A DNA stretch of 64,000 nt from positions 133,212,979 to 133,276,978 of the forward strand of contig NC_057809.1 in the NCBI RefSeq assembly GCF_018294505.1. The letters run 5' to 3'. Within the stretch, counting starts at the first letter, position 1. Every line of letters starts with the position of its first letter. This DNA is from Triticum aestivum (Eukaryota; Streptophyta; Magnoliopsida; Poales; Poaceae). The notes beneath the pieces are model-generated. The model had not been told where the DNA came from. It ran no database searches and saw nothing but the letters and a program-made list of their open reading frames with translations. This document shows, in pieces, positions 13,563 to 24,605 of this stretch. A program made the position numbers and the translations under genes.

Positions 13563-14439
13563 TGATACGTATCTATAATTTTTAATTGTTCCATGCTATT
13601 ATATTATATGTTTTGGATGTTTAATGGGCTTTAATATGCTCTTTTATATTATTTTTGGGACTAACCTATTAACCGGAGGCCCAGTGCCAGTTTCTATTTT
13701 TTTTGCCTATTTTAGAGTTTCACAGAAAAGGAATACCAAACGAATCCAAACGGAATGAAACCTTCGTGATGATCTTTCTTGGACCGAAAGCAAACCAGAA
13801 GGCTTGGAGTCGAAGTCTGGAACTCCATGAGGCGGCCACGAGGCAGGAGGGCGCGCCCAGGGGGGTAGGCGCGCCCCCACCCTCGTGGGCCCCACGTAGC
13901 TCCACCGACGTACTTCTTCCGCCTATATATACTCTTATACCCTAGATCGATCATAGAGAGCCACAAAACCACTTTTCCACCGCCGCAACCTTCTATACTC
14001 GTCAGATCCCATCTTTGGGCCTTTTCCGGCGATCTGCCGGAGGGGGAATCGATCACGGAGGGCTTCTACATCAACACCATAGCCTCTCCGATGAAGCATG
14101 AGTAGTTTACCACAGACCTTCGGGTCCATAGTTATTAGCTAGATGGCTTGTTCTCTCCCTTTAATTCTCAATACAAAGTTTTCCTCGATGTTCTTGGAGA
14201 TCTATTCGATGTAATACTCTTTTGCGGTGTGTTTGCCGAGATCTGATGAATTGTGCGTTTATGAGCAAGATTATCTATGAATATTATTTGGTTCTTCTCT
14301 GAATTCTTATATGCATGATTTGATATCTTTGCAAGTCTCTTCGAATTATCGGTTTAGTTTGGCCTACTAGATTGATCTTTCTTGCAATGGAAGAAGTGCT
14401 TAGCTTTGGGTTCAATCTTGCGGTGTCCTTTCCCAGTGA
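13563..14439 (+). repeat. Sabrina-like 5' LTR, first segment (plus strand)
   Basis: It begins TGATACGTATCTATAATTTT, the typical start of this LTR family, and includes a TATATATA box at 13924-13931. It is interrupted by the Angela-like element: target CAGTA at 14440-14444 is repeated at 23134-23138, where the LTR continues. The would-be target copy of this element itself is AGGTG (13558-13562). Its partner lies outside what is preserved here. Confidence 0.8.
13924..13931 (+). promoter_or_regulatory. TATA box in the Sabrina-like LTR
   Basis: TATATATA preceded by GCC in the LTR. The same position in the minus-strand family member carries TATATAA (complement of 39673-39679 and 55790-55796), supporting a conserved LTR core promoter. 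Confidence 0.5.
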
Positions 14440-14444
14440 CAGTA

Positions 14445-16137
14445 TGTTGGAAATATGCCCTAGAGGCAATAATAAAATGATTATTATATTTCCTTGTTCA
14501 TGATAATTGTCTATTATTCATGCTATAATTGTATTATCCGAAAATCGTAATACATGTGTGAATACATAGACCACAATGTGTCCCTAGTGAGCCTCTAGTT
14601 GACTAGCTCGTTGATCAACAGATAGTCATGGTTTCCTGGCTATGGACATGGGGATGTCATTGATAACGGGATCACATCATTAGGAGAATGATGTGATGGA
14701 CAAGACCCAAACCTAAGCATAGCACAAAGATCGTGTAGTTCATTTGCTGTAGCTTTTCTGGATGTCAAGTATCATTTCCTTAGACCATGAGATTGTGCAA
14801 CTCTCGGATACCGTAAGAGTGCCTTGGGTGTGCCAAACGTCACAACGTAACTGGGTGACTATAAAGGTACATTACAGGTATCTCCGAAAGTGTCTGTTGG
14901 GTTGGCACGAATCGAGACTGGGATTTGTCACTCCGTATGACGGAGAGGTATCTCTGGGCCCACTCGGTAATGCATCATCATAATGAGCTCAATGTGATCA
15001 AGTGGTTGATCACGGGATCATGCATTACGGTATGAGTAAAGTGACTTTCCGGTAACGAGACTGAACAAGGTATTGGGATACCGACGATCGAGTCTCGGGC
15101 AAGTAACGTACCGATTGACAAAGGGAATTGAGTATGGGATTGATTAGGTCCTCGACATGGTGGTTCATCCGATGAGATCATCGAGGAGCATGTGGGAGCC
15201 AACATGGGTATCCAGATCCCGCTATTGGTTATTGACCAGAGAGTCATCTCGGTCATGTCTGCTTGTCTCCCGAACCCGTAGGGTCTACACACTTAAGGTT
15301 CCGTGACGCTAGGGTTGTATAGATATGAGTATGCAGTAATCCGAAAGTTGTTCGGAGTCCCGGATGAGATCATGGACATCACGAGGAGTTCCGGAATTGT
15401 CCGGAGGTGAAGAATTATATATAGGAAGTGTAGTTTCGGCCATCGGGAAAGTTTCGGGGTCACCGGTATTGTACCCGGACCACCGGATGGGTCCCGGGGG
15501 TCCACCGGGTGGGGCCACCCATCCCAGAGGGCCCCATGGGCTGGAGTGGGGAGGTGAACCAGCCCATAGTGGGCTGGTGCGCCCCCCCTTGGGCCCCGCA
15601 TGCGCCTAGGGTTGGGAACCCTAGGGGAGGGGCGCCTCCACTTGCCTTTGGGGGTACTCCACCCCCTAGGCCGCCGCCCCCCCTAGGAGATCACATCTCC
15701 TAGGGCCGACGCACCCCCTAGGGGGCCTATATAAAAGGGGGGAGGGAGGGCAGCCACACCTCAAGCCTTGGCGCCTCCCTCTCCCTCTCGCAGAAGCTTG
15801 GCGAAGCCCTGCCGCGTTCACTGCTGCATCCACCACCACGCCGTCGTGCTGCTGGATCTTCATCAACCTCTCCTTCCCCCTTGCTGGATCAAGAAGGAGG
15901 AGATGTCATCCGCTCCGTACGTGTGTTGAACGCGGAGGTGCCATCCGTTCGGCACTTGGTCATCGGTGATTCGGATCACGGCGAGTACGACTCCATCATC
16001 CCCGTTCTCTTGAACGCTTCGACACGCGATCGACAAGGTTATGTAGATGCACTCTCCTCTTGTTGCTAGTTGACTCCATAGATTGATATTGGTGAAACAT
16101 AGGATTTTTTTTTTGTTTTCTGCAACATTCCCCAACA
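14445..16137 (+). repeat. 5' LTR of the plus-strand Angela-like element
   Basis: 1693 bp from TGTTGGAAATATGCCC to CCCCAACA. A TATATAAAA box lies at 15728-15736 after a GC-rich stretch. Transcription is expected to start about 30 bp downstream, defining the R region. Open frames in this stretch on either strand are chance. Confidence 0.92.
15728..15736 (+). promoter_or_regulatory. TATA box in the Angela-like 5' LTR
   Basis: TATATAAAA followed by GGGGGG. The copy in the 3' LTR is at 22709-22717. Its position in the last quarter of the LTR fits an LTR core promoter. Confidence 0.65.
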
Positions 16138-16138
16138 G

Positions 16139-16152
16139 TGGCATCATGAGCT
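16139..16152 (+). other. Primer-binding site of the plus-strand Angela-like element
   Basis: TGGCATCATGAGCT one base after the LTR end. It is close to the TGGTATCAGAGC site complementary to initiator-methionine tRNA. Confidence 0.8.
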
Positions 16153-17428
16153 AGGTCTATGCGTAGTTACTATGCACGAGTAGAACACAAAGTAGTTGTG
16201 GGCGTCGATATTGTCAATTTGCTTGCCGTTACTAGTCTTATCTTGATTCGGCGGCATCGTGGGATGAAGGGGCCCGGACCAACCTTACACGTACGCTTAC
16301 GTGAGACCGGTTCCACCGACTGAAATGCACTAGTTGCATAAGGTGGCTGGCGGGTGTCTGTCTCTCCCACTTTAGTCGGATCGGATTCGATGAACAGGGT
16401 CCTTATGTAGGGTAACTAGAAATTGGTAATTCACGTTGTGGTTTTGGCGTAGGTAAGAAACATTCTTGCTAGAAACCTATAGCAGCCACGTAAAAACTTG
16501 CAACAACAATTAGAGGACGTCTAACTTGTTTTTGCAGCAAGTGTTTTGTGATGTGATATGGCCAAAGGTTGTGATGAATGATGAATGATATATGTGATGT
16601 ATGAGATTGATCATGTTCTTGTAATAGGAATCACGACTTGCATGTCGATGAGTATGACAACCGGCAGGAGCCATAGGAGTTGTCTTTATTTATTTATGAC
16701 CTGCGTGTCAACATAAACGTCATGTAATTACTTTACTTTATTGCTAAAGCGTTAGCCATAGTAGTAGAAGTAATAGATGACGAGACAACTCCAAGAAGAC
16801 ACGATGATGGAGATCATGATGATGGAGATCATGGTGTCATGCCGGTGACAAGATGATCATGGAGCCCCAAGATGGAGGTCAAAGGAGCTATATGATATTG
16901 GCCATATCATGTCACTATTTGATTGCATGTGATGTTTATCATGTTTTACATCTTATTTGCTTAGAACGACGGTAGCTTAAATAAGATGATCCCTCGGAAT
17001 AATTTCAAGAAAGTGTTCCCCCTAACTGTGCACCGTTGCGAAGGTTCGTTGTTTCGAAGCACCACGTGATGATCGGGTGTGATAGATTCTAACATTCGAA
17101 TACAATGGGTGTAAGACAGATTTACACACGCAATACACTTAGGTTGACTTGACGAGCCTAGCATGTACAGACATGGCCTCGGAACACAGAAGACCGAAAG
17201 GTCGAGCATGAGTCGTATAGAAGATACGATCAACATGAAGATGTTCACCGATGTTGACTAGTCTGTCTCACGTGATGATCGGACACGACCTAGTTAACTC
17301 GGATCATGTTATACTTAGATGACTGGAGGGATGTCTATGTAAGTGGGAGTTCATTGAATAATTTGATTAGATGAACTCAATTATCATGAACTTAGTCTAA
17401 AATCTTTACAATATGTCTTGTAGATCAA
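16153..17428 (+). other. Untranslated leader of the Angela-like element
   Basis: About 1.3 kb between the primer site and the gag start, without a long open frame. Much of it is also recognisable, inverted, in the minus-strand copy at about 7700-8870. This long leader is usual for the BARE/Angela group and should carry the packaging and dimerisation signals. Confidence 0.6.
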
Positions 17429-17758
17429 ATGGCCAACGTTGTCCTCAACTTCAACACGTTCCTAGAGAAAACCAAGCTGAAAGACGATGGCAGCAACTAT
17501 ACGGACCGGGTCCGGAACCTGAGGATCATCCTCATAGTTGCCAAGAAAGATTATGTCCTAGAAGCACCGCTAGGTGACGCACCCGTCCCACAGAACCAAG
17601 ACATTATGAACGATTGGCAGACACGTGCTGATGATTACTCCCTCATTCAGTGCGGCATGCTTTACAGCTTAGAATCGGGGCTCCAAAAGCGTTTTGAGCG
17701 ACACAGAGCATATGAGATGTTCGAAGAGCTGAAAATGGTTTTCCAAGCTCATGCCTGA
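17429..17758 (+). pseudogene. Angela-like gag, N-terminal part, ended by a premature stop
   Basis: This 109-codon frame starts at an ATG in a good context after the leader and encodes the N-terminal part of copia gag (the UBN2-type capsid region; MANVVLNFNTFLEKTKL at the start). It stops at TGA 17756-17758. The codon is probably a decayed CGA, because the same frame continues with gag-like sequence for about 15 codons until a small deletion near 17800 shifts it into the frame of the pol feature. Autonomous members of this group have one long gag-pol frame, so the apparent overlap with the next frame is damage and not a designed gag/pol switch. Confidence 0.8.
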
Positions 17759-20700
17759 GTCGAGAGATATGAAGTCTCCGACAAGTTCTTCAGCTGTAAG
17801 GGAAAATAGTTCTGTCAGTGAGCACATACTCAAAATGTCTGGGTTGCATAACCGCTTGACTCAGCTGGGAGTTAATCTCCCGAATGATGCGGTCATTGAC
17901 AGAATCCTTCAGTCGCTCCCACCGAGCTACAAGAGCTTTGTGATGAACTTCAATATGCAGGGGATGGAAAAGACCATTCCTGAAGTATTTGCAATGCTGA
18001 AATCAGCAGAGGTAGAAGTCAAAAAGGAACATCAAGTGTTGATGGTGAATAAAACCACTAAGTTCAAGAAAGGCAAGGGTAAGAAGAACTTCAAGAAGGA
18101 TGGCAAGGGAGTTTCCGCGCCCGGTAAGCAAGCTGCCGGGAAGAAGCCAAAGAATGGACCCAAGCCCGAGACTAAGTGTTTTTATTGCAAGGGAAGTGGT
18201 CACTGGAAGCGGAACTGCCCCAAATACTTAGCGAACAAGAAGGCCGGCATCACAAAAGGTATATGTGATATACATGTAATTGATGTGTACCTTACCAGTA
18301 CTCATAGTAGCTCCTGGGTATTTGATACCGGTGCGGTTGCTCACATTTGTAACTCAAAGCAGGAGCTGCGGAATAAGCGGAGACTGGCGAAGGACGAGGT
18401 GACAATGCGCGTCGGGAATGGTTCCAAGGTCGATGTGATCGCCGTCGGCACGCTACCTCTACATTTACCTACGGGATTAGTTTTAAACCTCAATAATTGT
18501 TATTTAGTGCCAGCTTTGAGCATGAACATTGTATCAGGATCTCGTTTAATTCGAGATGGATACTCATTTAAATCCGAGAATAATGGTTGTTCTATTTATA
18601 TGAGAGATATGTTTTATGGTCATGCTCCGATGGTGAATGGTTTATTCTTAATGAATCTCGAGCGTAATGCTACACATATTCATAGTGTGAATACCAAAAG
18701 ATGTAAGGTTGATAATGATAGTCCCACATACTTGTGGCACTGCCGCCTTGGTCACATAGGTGTCAAACACATGAAGAAGCTCCATGCAGATGGACTTTTA
18801 GAGTCTCTTGATTACGAATCATTTGACATGTGCGAACCATGCCTCATGGGTAAGATGACCAAGACTCCGTTCTCAGGAACAATGGAGCGAGCAACCAACT
18901 TATTGGAAATCATACATACAGATGTGTGCGGTCCAATGAGTGTTGAGGCTCGCGGTGGTTATTGTTATGTTCTCACCCTCACCGATGACTTGAGTAGATA
19001 TGGGTATGTCTACTTAATGAAACACAAGTCTGAGACCTTTGAAAAGTTCAAGGAATTTCAGAGTGAGGTTGAGAATCAACGTGACAGGAAAATCAAGTTC
19101 TTGCGATCAGATCGTGGGGGAGAATACTTGAGTCACGAATTTGGCACACACTTAAGAAAATGTGGAATAGTTTCACAACTCACGCCGCCTGGAACACCTC
19201 AGCATAATGGTGTGTCCGAACGTCGTAATCGCACTCTATTAGATATGGTGCGATCTATGATGTCTCTTACCGATATACCGCTATCATTTTGGGGCTATGC
19301 TTTAGAGACTGCTACATTCACTTTAAATAGGGCTCCATCGAAATCCGTTGAGACGACACCGTATGAATTATGGTTTGGGAAGAAACCTTTGTTGTCGTTT
19401 CTAAAAGTTTGGGGATGCGATGCTTATGTCAAGAAACTTCAACCTAAAAAGCTCGAACCCAAGTCGGAAAAATGCGTCTTCATAGGATACCCTAAAGAAA
19501 CTGTTGGGTATACCTTCTACCTCAGATCCGAAGGCAAGATCTTTGTTGCCAAGAATGGGTCCTTTCTAGTGAAGGAGTTTATCTCGAAAGAAATAAGTGG
19601 GAGGAAGGTAGAACTTGATGAATTATTACCTCTTGAACTGGTAAATGGCACAGCTCAAGAAAATGTTCCTGAGGTGCCTGTACCGACTAGAGAGGAAGTT
19701 GATGATGATCATGAAACTTCAGATCAAGTTGCTACTGAACTTCGTAGGTCCACAAGGACACGTTCCGCACCAGAGTGGTACGGCAACCCTGTCTTGGAAA
19801 TCATGTTGTTAGACAACAGTGAACCATTGAACTATGAAGAAGCGATGGCGGGCCCGGATTCTGACAAATGGCTAGAAGCCATGAAATTCGAGATAGGATC
19901 CATGTATGAAAATGAAGTATGGACTTTGACAGACTTGCCCATTGATCGGCGAGCCATAGAAAATAAATGGATCTTTAATAAGAAGACAGACGCGGATGGT
20001 AATGTGACCATCTATAAAGCTCGGCTTGTCGCTAAGGGTTATCGACAAGTTCAAGGGGTTGACTACGATGGGACTTTCTCACCCGTAGCGAAGCTGAAGT
20101 CCGTACGAATCATGTTAGCAATTGCCGCATTCTATGATTATGAGATATGGCAAATGGACGTCAAAACGGCATTCCTTAATGGTTTCCTTAAGGAAGAATT
20201 GTATATGATGCAGCCAGAAGGTTTTGTCGATCCTAAGAATGCTGACAAGGTGTGCAAGCTCCAACGCTCTATTTATGGGCTGGTGCAAGCATCTCGGAGT
20301 TGGAACATTCGCTTTGATGAGATGATCAAAGCGTTTGGGTTTATGCAGACTTATGGAGAAGCCTGCATTTACAAGAAAGTGAGTGGGAGCTCTGTAGCAT
20401 TTCTCATATTGTATGTGGATGACATACTGTTGATGGGAAATGATATAGAATTCTTGGAAAGCATAAAGGCCTATTTGAACAAGTGTTTTTCAATGAAGGA
20501 CCTTGGAGAAGCTGCTTATATATTAGGCATCAAGATCTATAGAGATAGATTGAGACGCCTCATTGGTCTTTCAAAGAGTACGTACCTTGACAAGATTTTG
20601 AAGAAGTTCAAAATGGATCAGTCAAAGAAGGGGTTCTTGCCTGTATTGCAAGGTACGAGATTGAGCTTGGCTCAATGCCCGACCAGGGCAGAATATAAAG

Positions 20701-21395
20701 AAAAGATGAGTGTTGTCCCCTATGCCTCGGCCATAGGGTCTATCATGTATGCTATGCTGTGTACCAGACCTGATGTAAACCGTGCCGTGAGTTTGGTAGG
20801 AAGGTACCAAAGTAATCCCGGCATGGAACACTGGATAGCGGTCAAAAATATCCTGAAGTACCTGAAAAGGACTAAGGAAATGTTTCTCATTTATGGAGGT
20901 GACGAAGAGCTCGTCGTAAAGGGTTGCGTCGAAGCTAGCTTCGACACAGATCTGGATGACTCTAAGTCACAAACCGGATACGTGTATATTTTGAATGGTG
21001 GGGCAGTAAGCTGGTGCAGTTGCAAGCAAAGCGTTGTGGCGGGATCTACAGGTGAAGTGGAGTACATGGCAGCCTTGGAGGCAGCACACGAAGCAGTCTG
21101 GGTGAAGGAGTTCATCACCGACCTAGGAGTCATACCCAATGCGTCGGGCCCGATGACTCTCTTCTGTGACAACACTGGAGCTATTGCCCTTGCCAAGGAG
21201 CCCAGGTTTCACAGGAAGACCAGGCATATCAATCGTCGCTTCAACTCCATTCATGAAAGTGTTCAAAATGGAGACATAGAGATTTGTAAAGTACATACGA
21301 ACCTGAATGTAGCAGATCCGTTGACTAAACCTCTCCCTAGAGCAAAACATGATCAACACCAGAATTCCATGGGTGTTCGATTCATCACAATGTAA
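17751..21395 (+). CDS. Copia gag-pol polyprotein: zinc knuckle, protease, integrase, reverse transcriptase, RNase H
   Basis: This 1214-codon frame encodes the rest of gag and all of pol in copia order. The first roughly 18 codons are in the wrong frame relative to gag and are probably not a natural start. Visible features include a CX2CX4HX4C knuckle (about residues 143-156), a protease DTGA motif (about 191), a pre-integrase HCX-type region (about 330-375) and an integrase DDE triad in HTDVCGP, RSDRGGEY and NGVSERRNR (about 390-490). Further on are the reverse transcriptase with FLNG and a catalytic YVDD (about 888) and RNase H with STGEVEY and FCDNTGA (about 1140). The enzymes would cleave, copy and integrate the element RNA. 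The frame is undamaged after the gag lesions. It ends 32 bp before the 3' LTR. Confidence 0.92.
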   Translation: MPESRDMKSPTSSSAVRENSSVSEHILKMSGLHNRLTQLGVNLPNDAVIDRILQSLPPSYKSFVMNFNMQGMEKTIPEVFAMLKSAEVEVKKEHQVLMVNKTTKFKKGKGKKNFKKDGKGVSAPGKQAAGKKPKNGPKPETKCFYCKGSGHWKRNCPKYLANKKAGITKGICDIHVIDVYLTSTHSSSWVFDTGAVAHICNSKQELRNKRRLAKDEVTMRVGNGSKVDVIAVGTLPLHLPTGLVLNLNNCYLVPALSMNIVSGSRLIRDGYSFKSENNGCSIYMRDMFYGHAPMVNGLFLMNLERNATHIHSVNTKRCKVDNDSPTYLWHCRLGHIGVKHMKKLHADGLLESLDYESFDMCEPCLMGKMTKTPFSGTMERATNLLEIIHTDVCGPMSVEARGGYCYVLTLTDDLSRYGYVYLMKHKSETFEKFKEFQSEVENQRDRKIKFLRSDRGGEYLSHEFGTHLRKCGIVSQLTPPGTPQHNGVSERRNRTLLDMVRSMMSLTDIPLSFWGYALETATFTLNRAPSKSVETTPYELWFGKKPLLSFLKVWGCDAYVKKLQPKKLEPKSEKCVFIGYPKETVGYTFYLRSEGKIFVAKNGSFLVKEFISKEISGRKVELDELLPLELVNGTAQENVPEVPVPTREEVDDDHETSDQVATELRRSTRTRSAPEWYGNPVLEIMLLDNSEPLNYEEAMAGPDSDKWLEAMKFEIGSMYENEVWTLTDLPIDRRAIENKWIFNKKTDADGNVTIYKARLVAKGYRQVQGVDYDGTFSPVAKLKSVRIMLAIAAFYDYEIWQMDVKTAFLNGFLKEELYMMQPEGFVDPKNADKVCKLQRSIYGLVQASRSWNIRFDEMIKAFGFMQTYGEACIYKKVSGSSVAFLILYVDDILLMGNDIEFLESIKAYLNKCFSMKDLGEAAYILGIKIYRDRLRRLIGLSKSTYLDKILKKFKMDQSKKGFLPVLQGTRLSLAQCPTRAEYKEKMSVVPYASAIGSIMYAMLCTRPDVNRAVSLVGRYQSNPGMEHWIAVKNILKYLKRTKEMFLIYGGDEELVVKGCVEASFDTDLDDSKSQTGYVYILNGGAVSWCSCKQSVVAGSTGEVEYMAALEAAHEAVWVKEFITDLGVIPNASGPMTLFCDNTGAIALAKEPRFHRKTRHINRRFNSIHESVQNGDIEICKVHTNLNVADPLTKPLPRAKHDQHQNSMGVRFITM

Positions 21396-21415
21396 CTAGA
21401 TGATTGACTCTAGTG

Positions 21416-21427
21416 CAAGTGGGAGAC
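21416..21427 (+). other. Polypurine tract of the Angela-like element
   Basis: CAAGTGGGAGAC directly precedes the 3' LTR. The inverted equivalent flanks the left LTR of the minus-strand copy at 3780-3795. Confidence 0.75.
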
Positions 21428-23133
21428 TGTTGGAAATATGCCCTAGAGGCAATAATAAAATGATTATTATATTTCCTTGTTCATGATAATTGTCTATTAT
21501 TCATGCTATAATTGTATTATCCGGAAATCGTAATACATGTGTGAATACATAGACCACAATGTGTCCCTAGTGAGCCTCTAGTTAACTAGCTCATTGATCA
21601 ATAGATAGTCATGGTTTCCTGGCTATGGACATGGGGATGTCATTGATAACAGGATCACATCATTAGGAGAATGATGTGATGGATAAGACCCAAACCTAAG
21701 CATAGCACAAAGATCGTGTAGTTCGTTTGTTGTAGCTTTTCTGGATGTCAAGTATCATTTCCTTAGACCATGAGATTGTGCAACTCCCGGATACCGTAAG
21801 AGTGCCTTGGGTGTGCCAAACATCACAACGTAACTGGGTGACTATAAAGGTACATTACAGGTATCTCCGAAAGTGTCTGTTGGGTTGGCACGAATCGAGA
21901 CTGGGATTTGTCACTCCGTATGACGGAGAGGTATCTCTGGGCCCACTCGGTAATGCATCATCATAATGAGCTCAATGTGATCAAGTGGTTGATCACAGGA
22001 TCATGCATTACGGTACGAGTAAAGTGACTTGCCGGTAACGAGACTGAACAAGGTATTGGGATACCAACGATCGAGTCTCGGGCAAGTAACGTACCGATTG
22101 ACAAAGGGAATTGAGTACGGGATTGATTAGGTCCTCGACATCGTGGTTCATCCGATGAGATCATCGAGGAGCATGTGGGAGCCAACATGGGTATCCAGAT
22201 CCTGCTGTTGGTTATTGACCAGAGAGTCGTCTCGGTCATGTCTGCTTGTCTCCTGAACCCGTAGGGTCTACACACTTAAGGTTCGGTGATGCTAGGGTTG
22301 TATAGATATGAGTATGCAGTAATCCGAAAGTTGTTCGGAGTCCCGGATGAGATCCTGGATGTCACGAGGAGTTCCGGAATTGTCCGGAGGTGAAGAATTA
22401 TATATAGGAAGTGTAGTTTCGGCCATCGGGAAAGTTTCGGGGTCACCGGTATTGTACCGGGACCACCGGATGGGTCCCGGGGGTCCACCGGGTGGGGCCA
22501 CCCATCCCGGAGGGCCCCATGGGCTGAAGTGGGGAGGGGAACCGGCCCATTGTGGGCTGGTGTGCCCCCCCTTGGGCCCCCATGCGCCTAGGGTTGGGAA
22601 CCCTAGGGGAGGGGCGCCTCCACTTGCCTTTGGGGGTACTCCACCCCCTAGGCCGCCGCCCCCCTAGGAGATCCCATATCCTAGGGCCGGCGCACCCCCT
22701 AGGGGGCCTATATAAAAGGGGGGAGGGAGGGCAGCCACACCTCAAGCCTTGGCGCCTCCCTCTCCCCTGCTACACCTCTCCCTCTCGCAGAAGCTCGGCG
22801 AAGCCCTGCTGCGTTCACTGCTGCATCCACCACCACGCCGTCGTGCTGCTGGATCTTCATCAACCTCTCCTTCCCCCTTGCTGTATCAAGAAGGAGGAGA
22901 CGTCATCCACTCCGTACGTGTGTTGAACGCGGAGGTGCCGTCCGTACGGCACTTGGTCATCGGTGATTTGGATCACGGCGAGTACGACTCCATCATCCCC
23001 GTTCTCTTGAACGCTTCCGCATGCGATCTACAAGGGTATGTAGATGCACTCTCCTCTCGTTGCTAGTTGACTCCATAGATTGATCTTGGTGAAACGTAGG
23101 AATTTTTTTTGTTTTCTGCAACGTTCCCCAACA
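21428..23133 (+). repeat. 3' LTR of the plus-strand Angela-like element
   Basis: 1706 bp, same ends as the 5' LTR, followed by target copy CAGTA (23134-23138). It has a TATATAAAA box at 22709-22717 and, relative to the 5' LTR, a short extra CCCTGCTACACCTCT-like segment near 22763. Confidence 0.92.
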
Positions 23134-23138
23134 CAGTA

Positions 23139-23822
23139 GGGGCAGGAAGGCACGTATTGTATTGTTGCCATCAAGGATAAAAAGATGGGGTTTATATCAT
23201 ATTTCTTGAGTTTATCCCTCTACATCATGTCATCTTGCTTAATGCGTTACTCTGTTCTTATGAACTTAATACTCTAGATGCATGCTGGATAGCGGTCGAT
23301 GTGTGGAGTAATAGTAGTAGATGCAAAATCGTTTCGATCTACTTGACACGGACGTGATGCCTATATTCATGATCATTTCCTAGATATTCTCATAACTATG
23401 CACTTTTCTATCAATCGCTCGGCAGTAATTTGTTCACCCACTGTAATACATGCTATCTTGAGAGAAGCCACTAGTGAAACCTATGGCCCCCGGGTCTCTT
23501 TCTTATTATATTGCATCTATTTTATTTACATCACACTTGTTTACTATTTTGCAATCTTTACTTTTCAATCTATACAACAAAAATACCGAAAATATTTACT
23601 TTACTATCTTTATTAGATCTCGCTTTTGCGAGTGACTGTGAAGGGATTGACAACCCCTTTATCGCGTTGGTTGCAAGGTTCTTGATTGTTTGTGCAGGTA
23701 CTAGGTGACTTGTGCGTTGTCTCCTACTGGATTGATACCTTGGTTCTCAAAACTAGGGGAAATACTTACGCTACTTTGCTGCATCACTCTTTCCTCTTCA
23801 AGGGAAAACCAACGCATGCTCA
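23139..23822 (+). repeat. Sabrina-like 5' LTR, continuation after the Angela-like insertion
   Basis: The LTR begun at 13563 resumes and ends near 23822 (…CATGCTCA), about 20 bp before a TGGCACCGTTGC primer site. Adding both pieces gives an LTR of about 1566 bp, close to the 1665-1673 bp of the minus-strand family member. It shares the region around GAGAAGCCACTAGTGAAACC with 12472-13562. Confidence 0.75.
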
Positions 23823-24069
23823 AGAGGTAGCAAGAAGGATTTCTGGCACCGTTGCAGGGGAGATCTATGCCAAGTCAAGACATACCAAGTACCCACCATA
23901 AACTCTTCTCCCTCGCATTACATTATTTGCCATTCGCCTCTCGCTTTTCTCTCCCCCACTTCTAAAATGATTTTTGAAAACCTTCGCCTTTTCTTCGCCT
24001 CTCTTTCATTCATCTTTTTCGTTTTCCCTTATGTCTTACTTGGATTGTTTGCTCGTTTGCTTCGTATAA

Positions 24070-24483
24070 TTGTGTGTTTATTGCAAATCAGAACCAAAAC
24101 TTAAGGATCCTCATCCACTTTCTAATCTTTTTAAGAGATCCAATTATGTCGAACCAATTGCTTGTGAGTTGAGTGCACTAGATTATCTTTATGAAGATTT
24201 GCTTGAAATCCGTGAATCTGAAAATTGTGATGAAGTGCTTTATGAAGTGATTCACGATAGATCTTTGAATAAAAAGCATGATTGCAATGATGTTATTATA
24301 AATCCTATTAATATCAATTGTGCTAATAATATGCAAAACCCTAAGCTTGGGGATGCAAATTTTGCTATGTCTACTACTTGTTGCAATGATCATGATCAGG
24401 GTGATTCTTCTTATAATCTTAAAAGTTTATTTAAGCCCCATGATGAATATGAGATTGATAATAATGTTTGCAATAATATTTAA
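24070..24483 (+). pseudogene. Sabrina-like hypothetical gag-region frame
   Basis: A 137-codon open frame without a convincing ATG at its start (the first codon is TTG). It is acidic, rich in Asp, Asn and Cys, and has no motif that I can name. It corresponds in position and composition to the minus-strand frame at 53736-54188 of the related element (shared KLG[DE]A context). It is probably the remnant of a family-specific protein upstream of the protease, not a host gene. Confidence 0.45.
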
Positions 24484-24605
24484 AGTGGGTTTGTAAGAGT
24501 GTCAACTTTAGATCCACATATTTGCATAACGTTTAATGTTATGATGTTTTTGATAAAAGTGGGTACAGAGAGGTCAAAACTTTATATAGTAATGAACCCA
24601 CTATT

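Larger units (their letters stand above)
14445..23133 (+). mobile_element. Angela-like copia retrotransposon, complete (plus strand)
   Basis: 8.7-kb element with LTRs 14445-16137 (1693 bp) and 21428-23133 (1706 bp), both TGTTGGAAAT...CCCCAACA. The target duplication is CAGTA (14440-14444 and 23134-23138), the primer site 16139-16152 and the polypurine tract about 21416-21427. The LTRs are very similar. Most of the length difference is an extra 13-14 bp at about 22763-22776. The interior carries a broken gag and an essentially intact pol frame. It sits inside the 5' LTR of a Sabrina-like element. Confidence 0.95.

Noticed and set aside
17751..17758. An 8-base gag/pol overlap suggesting programmed frameshifting
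   Set aside because: Gag-like sequence continues past the stop in the gag frame and the later frame starts with non-gag codons, so stop and deletion are damage.
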